A stretch of 7,168 nucleotides of DNA from Melioribacter roseus (lineage in GTDB: Bacteria > Bacteroidota > Ignavibacteria > Ignavibacteriales > Melioribacteraceae): positions 1-7,168 of the forward strand of contig DYHC01000104.1 of NCBI GenBank assembly GCA_020724325.1, in the 5' to 3' direction. The notes beneath the pieces are model-generated. The model ran no database searches, was not told where the DNA came from, and worked only from the letters and a program-made list of their open reading frames with translations. The position numbers and the translations under genes are program-made. Positions 1-6,640 of this stretch are shown in pieces. How positions within the stretch are numbered: the first letter of the stretch is position 1; the number at the start of each line of letters is the position of its first letter.

Positions 1-519
1 TCCTCTTGCTATCCGGGAGATTTTAATGGAGTATTCCTTTAATAATTTAATAAGGTAGAGACTGGTTGCATCGCCTTCTGCATCTGGATTAAGTGCGAGT
101 ATAACTTCTTTAATCTCTTTCTGCACAATTCTATGTATTAATTCTTTGATGCGAAGTGAACCAGCATCAACATTAGCAAGTGGATTTAAAACACCACCCA
201 GAACATGATAGAGTCCGTTAAATTCATTCGTTTTTTCTATTGCTATTACGTCGCTAACTTCTTCAACAATACATAGAAGACTCCGGTCCCGTTTAGCACT
301 CAAGCAAACACTGCACTTTTCACCTACAGCAATATTATAACATTCGTGACAAAAATTAATTCTGGATTTCAATTCAACAATTGAAGCAACAAGGGAATCA
401 ACATTTGCCTGACTGCTTTTCAAAAGATACAGTGCAAGCCGTTGGGCAGTCTTTTTGCCAATGGAAGGAAGTTTGCTCAACTCATCAATAGCTTTTTGAA
501 GAGGTTCTTCTATTAACAA
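1..519 (-). CDS. recR: Recombination mediator protein RecR (C-terminus cut by window edge)
   Basis: RecR works with RecO (and RecF) to load RecA on gapped single-stranded DNA during recombinational repair in the cytoplasm. The 173 visible codons show the family order: an N-terminal helix-hairpin-helix (residues about 14-30, with the LPSIGKKTAQRLA motif), a four-cysteine zinc finger (C57, C60, C69, C72, in CHEC and CSVC pairs), then a Toprim domain from about residue 80 with the conserved LNPDAEGDATS segment (143-153) and RIARG at the edge. The family is about 200 residues, so roughly 25 are missing beyond position 1. The start is a TTG at 519, two bases after the ybaB stop; no ATG fits, and the protein begins LLIEEPLQKAIDELSKLPSI, as RecR proteins do. 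The 2 bp spacing suggests coupling to ybaB translation. Identification is secure; the start codon is less so. Confidence 0.95.
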   Translation of the reverse strand, partial: MLIEEPLQKAIDELSKLPSIGKKTAQRLALYLLKSSQANVDSLVASIVELKSRINFCHECYNIAVGEKCSVCLSAKRDRSLLCIVEEVSDVIAIEKTNEFNGLYHVLGGVLNPLANVDAGSLRIKELIHRIVQKEIKEVILALNPDAEGDATSLYLIKLLKEYSIKISRIARG

Positions 520-521
520 TT

Positions 522-848
522 TTATAATCCAGGGATATTAAAACCAGGGGGAAGCATTCCTTTTGTGATACTTGCCATTTCTTCCTCAGCCATTTTACCG
601 GCAGAAGCTAATGCTTTATTAATTGCGGCTACAATCAGATCCTCCAGCATTTCTTTATCACCGCTTTTAGCCACTTCATCATCTATGTGTATTGATAAAA
701 TTTCCTTTTTACCGTTAGCAACAACTTTAACCATCCCGCCTCCGCTCTCTTCAGATACGGTTTTATTCTCCAATTCTGCCTGAACTTTTGCCATGTCTGC
801 TTGCATCTTCTGAATCTGTTTGAGCATTCCTTGCATATTTAAATTCAT
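522..848 (-). CDS. ybaB: YbaB/EbfC family nucleoid-associated DNA-binding protein
   Basis: YbaB/EbfC proteins are small dimeric DNA-binding proteins of the nucleoid, commonly encoded next to recR and often after dnaX. This one has 108 residues, the usual length. Residues 1-30 form a charged, Met/Gln-rich helix (MLKQIQKMQADMAKVQAEL), followed by the beta-strand region with the SGGGMVKVVANGKKEILSI pattern (about 35-53) typical of the family, a second helix (EMLEDLIVAAINKALASA), and the Pro/Gly-rich tail ending PPGFNIPGL. The ATG is preceded by a strong Shine-Dalgarno AGGAGG four bases upstream. Its position immediately before recR is the conserved arrangement. No dnaX lies upstream: the next gene, psd, is divergent, so this pair probably has its own promoter. 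DNA binding is inferred from the family; I see no residue that assigns a specific target. Confidence 0.95.
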   Translation of the reverse strand: MNLNMQGMLKQIQKMQADMAKVQAELENKTVSEESGGGMVKVVANGKKEILSIHIDDEVAKSGDKEMLEDLIVAAINKALASAGKMAEEEMASITKGMLPPGFNIPGL

Positions 849-858
849 CCTTCCTCCT
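849..858 (-). promoter_or_regulatory. Strong Shine-Dalgarno of ybaB
   Basis: On the minus strand the bases directly before the ybaB ATG read AGGAGGAAGG. The AGGAGG core at 858-853 is a perfect anti-16S match with four bases to the start codon. It fixes the ybaB start and contrasts with the divergent psd gene, which has no recognisable site. Confidence 0.8.
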
Positions 859-948
859 AATTAAAAGACGTTTTATTGTAACAATAGATAATTCGGTTTG
901 AAAAATTAGCAAAAAAATTATTCACAAGAAATTAATGCCAGAAAATAT

Positions 949-956
949 TACATTTG
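949..956 (+). promoter_or_regulatory. Candidate Bacteroidetes-type -7 promoter element for psd
   Basis: The octamer TACATTTG matches the TAnnTTTG consensus of the -7 element used by the Bacteroidetes primary sigma factor. It lies 31 bp before the psd start in the divergent psd/ybaB spacer, which would give a transcript start near 963 and a leader of about 25 bases. No clear TTG-type -33 element sits at the usual distance; TTCACA at 921-926 is a possible but poorly spaced upstream element. With six fixed bases in AT-rich DNA, chance is a real alternative. Confidence 0.35.
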
Positions 957-987
957 TCTGCACATTCTTACAATTAAAGTCACCTTA

Positions 988-1641
988 ATGATTACAAAAT
1001 ATGGTCTAAGTACATTTATAATTTCGGCTCTATTTTCAATTGGATTAGTAATAATTTCCTTTTTTATTCAAACTGGATTGATCAAATACCTGCTGATGAT
1101 TATAGGAATCGGTTTTTTACTTTTTAGTATCAACTTTTTCCGGGACCCTGAAAGAACTCCACCTAAAGAGAAAAATGTAATTGTATCACCAGCAGACGGA
1201 AAAGTAGTAATAATTAAGGATGTTTTTGAAAAACGATTTTTGGATTGCGAGTCCATACAATTATCAATTTTTATGTCCCCGTTAAACGTCCATGTAAACA
1301 GGATCCCTATCGATGGATCAGTAGATTACCTAAACTATGTTCAGGGAGATTATTTGGTTGCGTTTCATGATAAAGCAGATTTAAGAAATGAAAGGTCGGA
1401 GATCGGCATAACATGTAAATACGGTAAGATATTATTTACTCAGGTTGCAGGTTTTATTGCCCGGCGGATAGTTTTCGATCTTAAATTGGGGGATTCGGTC
1501 TCTATTGGAGATCGTTTCGGTATGATAAAATTCGGAAGCCGATCGGATGTAATTCTACCAAAAGCATGGAAAGTAAAAGTAAAACCTGGCGATGTTGTTA
1601 CTGCAGGTGAAACAGTATTATTCGAGTATTCAGATGAATAA
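988..1641 (+). CDS. psd: Phosphatidylserine decarboxylase, short membrane form
   Basis: This enzyme decarboxylates phosphatidylserine to phosphatidylethanolamine at the cytoplasmic membrane, using a pyruvoyl group made by self-cleavage. The 217-residue protein starts with two hydrophobic segments (about 7-28 and 32-52), then the conserved NFFRDPERTPP block, SPADGKV with D70, the MSPLNVHVNR block with H102, and GFIARRIV. Near the C-terminus FGSR (182-185) is the cleavage site: breakage before S184 would give a beta chain of 183 residues and an alpha chain of about 34 with the pyruvoyl N-terminus. Length and FGSR fit the short Psd class rather than the E. coli type of about 320 residues with LGST. 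The ATG at 988 has no Shine-Dalgarno, only A-rich sequence. The gene overlaps pssA, which makes its substrate. The archaetidylserine decarboxylase name is sometimes used for this class; the partner gene favours phosphatidylserine. Confidence 0.95.
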   Translation: MITKYGLSTFIISALFSIGLVIISFFIQTGLIKYLLMIIGIGFLLFSINFFRDPERTPPKEKNVIVSPADGKVVIIKDVFEKRFLDCESIQLSIFMSPLNVHVNRIPIDGSVDYLNYVQGDYLVAFHDKADLRNERSEIGITCKYGKILFTQVAGFIARRIVFDLKLGDSVSIGDRFGMIKFGSRSDVILPKAWKVKVKPGDVVTAGETVLFEYSDE

Positions 1642-2362
1642 ACCTCTTATCTCTAAAGCATTTATCGCAAATACTATTACAGCAATGAATATTTTCTGCG
1701 GATTTATGTCGATACTTTATGCATCGCAGAATAATTTCCGCTATGCTGCAATTTTTATTATTACGGCAGCAATTTTCGATACATTAGACGGAATAATTGC
1801 CCGGCTATTAGATACTGCAAGCCGGTTCGGGGTTGAGCTCGATTCATTATCAGATGTAGTTAGTTTTGGCGCGGCTCCATCTTTTCTAATTTTTAAGGCT
1901 TATGCATTCCAATTCGGTCCGTGGGGAATTTTATTAAGCTCTTCACTGCTTATTTTTGGTGCTCTACGCTTAGCACGTTTTAATGTTATGACAGAAGAGA
2001 TAAAAACAAAAGGAGATTTTACCGGGCTTCCTATTCCTCTTGCTGCAATTACAATAGCGCTTCTTATCTTTTCATATTATCAGGATGGAAAAATTATAGA
2101 GCCATTCGATTCTATTGTTGCACCATTGATAATTATTTTATCTTTGCTTATGGTTAGTCGTGTTAGATACAATGCGCTCCCTAATCTAAAAGACAGAAAG
2201 ATTAAAGAAAAAGTTTTCTTATTCGGATTATTAATAATCGCCTTGGTTCTAACAATAATTACAAACGGTCATATTCTTTTCTTTATTTTTCTTTCAATAA
2301 TTTTATTTGGAATTTTAAGACATCTTTTTTATAAAATAAGCGGAATAAAAAACGGCAGCTAA
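1634..2362 (+). CDS. pssA: CDP-diacylglycerol-serine O-phosphatidyltransferase
   Basis: PssA transfers a phosphatidyl group from CDP-diacylglycerol to L-serine, giving phosphatidylserine and CMP. It is an integral membrane enzyme of the CDP-alcohol phosphatidyltransferase family. The complete signature DG-x2-AR-x8-G-x3-D-x3-D is present: D52, G53, A56, R57, G66, D70, D74. Downstream are the GALRLARFNV and FTGLPIPLAA blocks characteristic of Bacillus-type PssA, and several hydrophobic helices (about 19-50, 79-112, 132-148, 161-175, 194-229). The 242-residue length suits the family. An upstream TTG-type start at 1592 is open, but the ATG at 1634 gives MNKPLISKAFIANTITAMN, the normal N-terminus, and avoids a 50 bp overlap. 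With this start the gene overlaps psd by 8 bp and has no own ribosome site, suggesting translational coupling to the next enzyme of the pathway. Confidence 0.94.
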   Translation: MNKPLISKAFIANTITAMNIFCGFMSILYASQNNFRYAAIFIITAAIFDTLDGIIARLLDTASRFGVELDSLSDVVSFGAAPSFLIFKAYAFQFGPWGILLSSSLLIFGALRLARFNVMTEEIKTKGDFTGLPIPLAAITIALLIFSYYQDGKIIEPFDSIVAPLIIILSLLMVSRVRYNALPNLKDRKIKEKVFLFGLLIIALVLTIITNGHILFFIFLSIILFGILRHLFYKISGIKNGS

Positions 2363-2369
2363 ATTTTTT

Positions 2370-2386
2370 AAGGAGATTAAGAATTG
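2370..2386 (+). promoter_or_regulatory. Ribosome binding site and TTG start of purS
   Basis: AAGGAG at 2370-2375 lies eight bases before a TTG at 2384. No ATG is available at the expected N-terminus, and the protein from this TTG begins FKATVIVKRRP, as PurS proteins do. The site therefore decides the start. Confidence 0.75.
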
Positions 2387-2653
2387 TTCAAAGCAACTGT
2401 AATTGTAAAGAGGAGACCTAAGATATTAGATCCTCAAGGGAAAGCGGTTGAGCAGGGTGCAAAACTCTTGGGTTTTAACAATGTAAAAAATACACGGATT
2501 GGAAAGTATATCGAATTTTTTGTTGATACAATTGACATAGAAATTGCTGAAAAAGAAGTAAAAGAATATTCGGAAAAATTATTATCCAATCCCATAATGG
2601 AAGATTTTGAATTTACTTTAACAGAAGTAAATCAAAAGGAAGAAGTAAAATGA
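2384..2653 (+). CDS. purS: Phosphoribosylformylglycinamidine synthase subunit PurS
   Basis: PurS is the small structural subunit of the three-part FGAM synthase (PurS, PurQ, PurL) of purine biosynthesis; it bridges the glutaminase and synthetase subunits and is thought to help ammonia transfer. The 89-residue protein has the family pattern: an N-terminal strand (FKATVIVKRRPKILDPQGKAVEQGAKLLGF), the NVKNTRIGKYIEF strand, and a C-terminal helix and strand with EKLLSNPIMEDFEF (about 65-78). Length is slightly above the usual 80-85 because of a charged tail. It starts at TTG with a good ribosome site and its TGA overlaps the purQ ATG by four bases (ATGA), so the two are translationally coupled. 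It follows pssA by 21 bp. The presence of PurS implies the small type of PurL, which must be encoded elsewhere. Confidence 0.94.
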   Translation: MFKATVIVKRRPKILDPQGKAVEQGAKLLGFNNVKNTRIGKYIEFFVDTIDIEIAEKEVKEYSEKLLSNPIMEDFEFTLTEVNQKEEVK

Positions 2654-3342
2654 AGCCGAAATTTGGCGTGGTAGTTTTTCCGGGTTCTAACTGCGATTAC
2701 GATGCGTATTATTCTGTGAAGAAAATCTTAGGATTTGATGCTGAATTTTTATGGCATAAAGAGCAAGATCTTAAAAACTGCGATATAATAATTCTTCCTG
2801 GAGGTTTCTCTTATGGAGATTATTTAAGAACTGGCGCAATTGCAAAGTTCTCACCTATTTTAGAAAAAGTTGTCTCATTTGCAGAAAACGGCGGAATTGT
2901 TTTCGGTATCTGTAACGGATTTCAGATTCTACTTGAAACCGGACTGCTCCCTGGCGTAATGCTTCAGAATGAATCTCTTAGATTTGTCTGCAAGAATATT
3001 TACCTTAAAATTGAGAACAAGGATACTTTATTTACAAGAGGTATTAGAAAAGAAACAATTAGAATTCCGATAAAGCATGGTCAGGGAAATTATTACACAG
3101 ATGAAGACACATTAAAGGACTTAATTGCTAATAAACAGATTATCTTTACTTACTCATCATCCGACGGAACAGTACGAAACAAATATAATCCTAACGGCTC
3201 ATTGAAAAACATTGCTGGTATTTCGAATAAGAGAAAAAATGTATTAGGAATGATGCCTCACCCGGAGAACGCATGCGATCCGATTTTAGGAAAAACCGAT
3301 GGTGCACTAATTTTCAAATCAATTGCAAAATATTTTAATTGA
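2650..3342 (+). CDS. purQ: Phosphoribosylformylglycinamidine synthase subunit PurQ (glutaminase)
   Basis: PurQ hydrolyses glutamine and supplies ammonia to PurL for conversion of FGAR to FGAM, the fourth step of de novo purine synthesis. It is a class I glutamine amidotransferase. The 230 residues show the N-terminal VVVFPGSNCDYD block, LPGGFSYGDYLR (49-60), the nucleophile elbow FGICNGFQIL with C88, the QNESLRFVCKN segment, KHGQGNYY, and the catalytic MMPHPE with H204 and E206. All triad residues are therefore present and length is normal for the stand-alone subunit. The ATG overlaps the purS stop by four bases. The next gene is tatA, not purL, so the FGAM synthase operon is split in this genome. 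Confidence 0.97.
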   Translation: MKPKFGVVVFPGSNCDYDAYYSVKKILGFDAEFLWHKEQDLKNCDIIILPGGFSYGDYLRTGAIAKFSPILEKVVSFAENGGIVFGICNGFQILLETGLLPGVMLQNESLRFVCKNIYLKIENKDTLFTRGIRKETIRIPIKHGQGNYYTDEDTLKDLIANKQIIFTYSSSDGTVRNKYNPNGSLKNIAGISNKRKNVLGMMPHPENACDPILGKTDGALIFKSIAKYFN

Positions 3343-3384
3343 CTGCAATTCTTTTAAAACGAAAAATGGAAGCAAGAGGTAGAT

Positions 3385-3588
3385 ATGTTCGGTAATTTAG
3401 GTGCAACTGAAATTATCCTAATTGTTCTGGCAATTTTGATTTTATTCGGCTCTAAGAAAATTCCTGAACTTGCACAGGGAATTGGTAAAGGAATGAGGGA
3501 ATTTAAAAAAGCTATGAAAGAGGTTGAAGAGGATATTAAAATAACTGACTCAGATGAACCGAAGAAAGAGAAGAAATTAGAGAATTAA
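3385..3588 (+). CDS. tatA: Sec-independent protein translocase subunit TatA
   Basis: TatA forms the variable-size pore-like assembly of the twin-arginine translocase, which exports folded proteins across the cytoplasmic membrane together with TatC. The 67 residues show the family plan: a short N-terminus with E9, one membrane helix (about 8-21), the FG hinge at F21-G22, an amphipathic helix ([21 protein letters not shown], about 23-43), and a highly charged tail. The start is supported by AGAGGT four bases upstream. TatB is similar, but the small size, [10 protein letters not shown] and the very short tail fit TatA. It lies 42 bp after purQ and 12 bp before gatA; tatC is not in the window. 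The flanking genes give no hint of a dedicated Tat substrate. Confidence 0.94.
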   Translation: MFGNLGATEIILIVLAILILFGSKKIPELAQGIGKGMREFKKAMKEVEEDIKITDSDEPKKEKKLEN

Positions 3589-3600
3589 TTATCCGGGATA

Positions 3601-5016
3601 TTGCTATTGCAAGGTTATAAAAATCACGCCGAAAAAATTGATTTAATCCGATCTGGCAAGTTATCACTCAAAGAGAATGTAAAAGGTTTTCTATATCGAA
3701 TTGAAAAAGAGAAGAAACTTAATGCATTCAATTACGTATTCAACGACGCTATTGATACTGCAATTTTAGTAGAACAAAAATTAAAGGAAAATAGAGCTGG
3801 CAGACTTGCCGGAATGGTATTAGCAATTAAAGATGTTCTTTCAATGAAGGATAGACCGCTTACCTGTTCGTCGAATATTCTAAAGAATTTTGAAGCAATT
3901 TATACAGCTACTGCGGTTCAGAAATTAATAGACGAAGATGCAATAATTATTGGCAAGACAAATTGTGACGAATTCGCAATGGGATCATCGAACGAAAACT
4001 CTGCGTTCGGCGCAGTATTAAATCCGTTCGATAACACACGGGTTCCCGGCGGTTCTAGCGGCGGTTCTGCTGTTGCAGCAGCTGCGGACTTATGCGATGC
4101 ATCAATAGGCACAGATACCGGCGGATCTATAAGACAGCCGGCTGCATTCTGCGGGTTATTCGGATTAAAGCCGACTTACGGAAGAGTATCCCGTTTCGGA
4201 CTTACTGCATATGGTTCCTCTTTCGATACAATTGGTCCGTTTGCAAAAAACATTTACGACATTGCATTAATCTTGGAAGTTATTTCCGGTAATGACAAAA
4301 ACGATTCAACTTCTTCTAACCAGTCTGTTCCAAAATTCGTTGACAAAATAAAATGCGATAAAAAATTTACGATTGGGCTTCCAAAAGAATATTTTTCTGC
4401 TGGATTAGATCCTGAAATAAGAAAAAGAATTACTGACGAGCTTGAGAAAATTAAATTATCTGGCAGCCAATTAGTCGATATTTCACTTCCACATACAGAA
4501 TATTCAATTCCAACCTATTACATACTAACGACAGCCGAAGCATCTTCAAACCTGGCGAGATACGACGGTGCTCACTACGGTTACAGGGCAAAGAATGTAG
4601 CAAGTCTAAATGAGATGTATATTAAGTCCAGAACTGAAGGATTTGGAAGCGAAGTAAAAAGGAGAATAATGCTTGGTACTTACGTGCTTTCTGCTGGCTA
4701 TTATGATGCTTATTATCGTAAAGCTCAAAAAGTTAGACGCCTGTTAAAACAGGATTTTGATAATGCCTTTAAGGAAGTAGATTTAATAATAACACCTACT
4801 ACACCAACTGTGGCGTTTAAGATAGGAGAAAAATCAACCGACCCGCTTCAGATGTATCTGATGGATATTTATACAACCTCGGTAAATTTAGCCGGCATTC
4901 CTGGTATTAACATTCCACTCGGTAATAATTCAGTTGGTCTTCCAATCGGTATGCAGGTTATGGCAAAAGAATTTGATGAATTAAGTCTTCTACAATTCTC
5001 TTTCAATAATTTTTAG
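3601..5016 (+). CDS. gatA: Asp-tRNA(Asn)/Glu-tRNA(Gln) amidotransferase subunit A
   Basis: GatA is the glutaminase subunit of GatCAB, which amidates Glu-tRNA(Gln) and/or Asp-tRNA(Asn) in organisms lacking the cognate synthetases. It belongs to the amidase signature family. The Ser-cisSer-Lys triad is intact: K77 in AIKDV, S152 in the PGGSSGGSAVAAAA motif, and S176 in GTDTGGSIRQPA. Other family blocks are NCDEFAMGSSNENSAFG (121-137), GLKPTYGRVSRFGL and NLAGIPGINIP. The 471-residue length is slightly short for a family of about 475-490, because the protein stops about 20 residues after the GLPIGMQ block. Two in-frame TTG codons compete as starts, 3601 and 3607. The weak GGGA at 3595-3598 is better spaced for 3607; I give the longer form. 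gatB and gatC are not here. A general amidase is unlikely given the RVSRFGLTAYGSSFDTIGP block. Confidence 0.95.
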   Translation: MLLQGYKNHAEKIDLIRSGKLSLKENVKGFLYRIEKEKKLNAFNYVFNDAIDTAILVEQKLKENRAGRLAGMVLAIKDVLSMKDRPLTCSSNILKNFEAIYTATAVQKLIDEDAIIIGKTNCDEFAMGSSNENSAFGAVLNPFDNTRVPGGSSGGSAVAAAADLCDASIGTDTGGSIRQPAAFCGLFGLKPTYGRVSRFGLTAYGSSFDTIGPFAKNIYDIALILEVISGNDKNDSTSSNQSVPKFVDKIKCDKKFTIGLPKEYFSAGLDPEIRKRITDELEKIKLSGSQLVDISLPHTEYSIPTYYILTTAEASSNLARYDGAHYGYRAKNVASLNEMYIKSRTEGFGSEVKRRIMLGTYVLSAGYYDAYYRKAQKVRRLLKQDFDNAFKEVDLIITPTTPTVAFKIGEKSTDPLQMYLMDIYTTSVNLAGIPGINIPLGNNSVGLPIGMQVMAKEFDELSLLQFSFNNF

Positions 5017-5020
5017 CAAG

Positions 5021-5028
5021 TATATTTC
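5021..5028 (+). promoter_or_regulatory. Weak candidate -7 element upstream of sucD
   Basis: TATATTTC differs from the Bacteroidetes TAnnTTTG consensus only in the last base and lies 57 bp before the sucD start, in the widest gap (69 bp) among the rightward genes. No -33 element at the right distance is visible. It is mentioned because sucD could well be transcribed separately from the preceding genes, but it may be chance in AT-rich DNA. Confidence 0.18.
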
Positions 5029-5085
5029 ACTATCCTTTCTTAATTTAGTCTAAACAATTTTAAAAAATATTCCAGGGAATAAAAA

Positions 5086-6102
5086 ATGAGTATTCTTCTC
5101 TACAAAAAAACCCGGGTAATTGTTCAAGGAATTACAGGCGGAGAAGGTTCGTTCCATACACATCAAATGATTGAATACGGAACCAATGTTGTTGGCGGTG
5201 TTACACCTGGTAAAGGTGGGCAGAAATTCGAAGAGACAAATATACCTATCTTCAACACGGTTGCAGAAGCAGTATTGGAAGTTAAAGCAGAAGCTTCGGC
5301 TATTTTTGTTCCACCGGCTTTTGCGGGAGATGCTATTTTAGAAGCTGCAAATGCTGGCATAAAATTGATTGTATGTATAACAGAAGGAATTCCGGCACGC
5401 GACATGATTTCCATTTATAATTCCATTTTAGGAAAGAATGTAACATTAATCGGTCCAAACTGTCCGGGTCTTATTTCTCCGGGTAAAGCAAAGATTGGAA
5501 TTATGCCCGGCTCTATTCACAAGAAAGGAAAGATAGGAGTCGTAAGCCGAAGCGGAACTCTAACTTATGAGGCTGTAAAACAATTAACAGATTTGGGGAT
5601 AGGACAATCGAGCTGCGTTGGAATAGGTGGTGACCCGGTAATCGGTTCACGATTTATTGATATCATAAAATTATTTAATGAGGACCCCGGAACTGAAGGA
5701 ATTATAATGATTGGCGAAATAGGCGGAAGTGCAGAGGAAGAAGCCGCGGCGTTTATTAAGAAGAATGTTAAAAAACCTGTTGTTGGCTTCATAGCCGGCA
5801 GAACTGCTCCTCCAGGAAGAAGAATGGGTCATGCCGGCGCTATCATTTCGGGCGGCAAAGGTACTGCTTCAGAAAAAATGGCTGCTATGAAAAATGCCGG
5901 TATTCATGTTGTTGAAAGTCCGGCAGAAATCGGAATTACTATGAAGAAAGCTTTGGAGAAATGGAAAAGTAAAATGGAACTAACATCAGGTGTAAGAGCC
6001 AAAAGAAAAAGCGTTATAGCAAATGATAAAAATGTTATGAAGAAAGTGAAAAACGTTAAAAAGATTTTTAAGAAATCGAAACCTGTTAAAAAAAGAAAAT
6101 AA
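5086..6102 (+). CDS. sucD: Succinyl-CoA synthetase (succinate-CoA ligase, NDP-forming) alpha subunit with basic C-terminal tail
   Basis: With SucC this enzyme interconverts succinyl-CoA and succinate in the TCA cycle, forming ATP or GTP. The alpha subunit binds CoA and carries the phosphohistidine. Visible blocks are the N-terminal Rossmann CoA-binding region ([19 protein letters not shown], 11-29; GGVTPGKGG, 37-45), [11 protein letters not shown] (123-133), [35 protein letters not shown] with E211, and RRMGHAGAI with the phosphorylated H249. The normal fold ends near residue 295. The remaining 43 or so residues are an extension: from 303 to 338 there are 14 Lys and 3 Arg with a single acidic residue. 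Family members are about 290-300 residues. AGGGA seven bases upstream supports the ATG. sucC is not adjacent; ndk follows after 48 bp. Confidence 0.96.
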   Translation: MSILLYKKTRVIVQGITGGEGSFHTHQMIEYGTNVVGGVTPGKGGQKFEETNIPIFNTVAEAVLEVKAEASAIFVPPAFAGDAILEAANAGIKLIVCITEGIPARDMISIYNSILGKNVTLIGPNCPGLISPGKAKIGIMPGSIHKKGKIGVVSRSGTLTYEAVKQLTDLGIGQSSCVGIGGDPVIGSRFIDIIKLFNEDPGTEGIIMIGEIGGSAEEEAAAFIKKNVKKPVVGFIAGRTAPPGRRMGHAGAIISGGKGTASEKMAAMKNAGIHVVESPAEIGITMKKALEKWKSKMELTSGVRAKRKSVIANDKNVMKKVKNVKKIFKKSKPVKKRK

Positions 6103-6138
6103 TTAAAAATTAATTTGGTAGTTTTCTAAACCTGTTAT

Positions 6139-6153
6139 AAAGGAGATAATTTG
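6139..6153 (+). promoter_or_regulatory. Ribosome binding site and TTG start of ndk
   Basis: AAAGGAG at 6139-6145 precedes a TTG at 6151 by five bases. The protein from this codon begins [11 protein letters not shown], where K10 is the conserved lysine of nucleoside diphosphate kinases, so no longer or shorter start makes sense. Confidence 0.78.
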
Positions 6154-6585
6154 ACAAACAGAACTCTAGCAATATTAAAACCCGATTGTGTACGAAAAGA
6201 ATTAATCGGAAAAGTTATTTCACAAATACAAAGTGCAGGATTCAGAATCTTAGGACTCAAGATGGTAAGACTAACAGAAGATACTGCAAAAGGATTTTAT
6301 GAAGTACATAAAGAAAGACAATTCTTCAAAGACTTAATCAGTTATATGACATCCGGCCCTTGTTTACCAATAGTATTAGAAAAAGAAAACGCAGTAGAAG
6401 AGTTTCGTAAACTAATAGGTGCAACAGACCCAGCAAAAGCAGAAGAAGGGACAATCAGAAAGCTCTATGCTGAAAATATTCAGGAAAATATTGTTCACGG
6501 TTCGGATTCAAACGAAAATGCAATGAAAGAGATTTCGCACTTCTTCTCCAGAAGAGAACTTCTCGAAATTAACGGATGGAATTAA
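6151..6585 (+). CDS. ndk: Nucleoside diphosphate kinase
   Basis: Ndk moves the terminal phosphate of ATP to other nucleoside diphosphates through a phosphohistidine, balancing cytoplasmic NTP and dNTP pools. The 144-residue protein carries all the active-site positions: K10, Y50, F58, R86, T92, R103, N113, and the nucleophile H116 in the NIVHGSDS signature, with E127 behind it. The [13 protein letters not shown] start and FVEVHKER-like block (here [11 protein letters not shown]) are typical. Length is normal for the small bacterial form. It starts at TTG with a strong ribosome site. Its place right after sucD is metabolically sensible, because Ndk can pass on the NTP formed by succinyl-CoA synthetase, though a physical link cannot be inferred from order alone. 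Confidence 0.97.
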   Translation: MTNRTLAILKPDCVRKELIGKVISQIQSAGFRILGLKMVRLTEDTAKGFYEVHKERQFFKDLISYMTSGPCLPIVLEKENAVEEFRKLIGATDPAKAEEGTIRKLYAENIQENIVHGSDSNENAMKEISHFFSRRELLEINGWN

Positions 6586-6596
6586 TTTCATTACTC

Positions 6597-6612
6597 CCCT
6601 TTTAAGAGAGGG
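6597..6612 (+). repeat. Small imperfect hairpin between ndk and the lipoprotein gene
   Basis: CCCTTT and AGAGGG can pair as a six-base-pair stem (one G-U) around a TAAG loop. It begins 12 bases after the ndk stop, where a terminator would be expected, but no T-run follows (ATTACATTTAAC), so it is not a convincing intrinsic terminator. It could be a weak mRNA-end structure or the remnant of a short intergenic palindrome. Confidence 0.25.
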
Positions 6613-6640
6613 AATTACATTTAACTAAAATGGAAATAAA

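Noticed and set aside
565..783. Open frame of 72 codons on the plus strand across ybaB
   Set aside because: It is the reverse-strand shadow of a clearly conserved gene, with a low-complexity Ser/Leu-rich product and no ribosome site.
1592..1633. Longer N-terminus for pssA
   Set aside because: The extra 14 residues (LLLQVKQYYSSIQ region) lie in the psd coding sequence and do not look like PssA; the ATG at 1634 gives the normal N-terminus.
4092..4292. Open frame of 66 codons inside gatA in another frame
   Set aside because: It overlaps the catalytic core of gatA, has no recognisable motif, and is expected by chance opposite constrained codons.
5017..5085. Terminator or riboswitch between gatA and sucD
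   Set aside because: The 69 bp contain no stable inverted repeat and are too short for a riboswitch aptamer plus expression platform.
6079..6137. Ten-base direct repeat AAACCTGTTA (6079-6088 and 6128-6137)
   Set aside because: One copy lies in the sucD tail and the other in the following spacer; a single short pair in A-rich DNA is compatible with chance and shows no target-site or array pattern.
6591..6620. Rho-independent terminator after ndk
   Set aside because: The stem is weak, with a G-U pair, and no run of T follows; it is listed only as a small hairpin.
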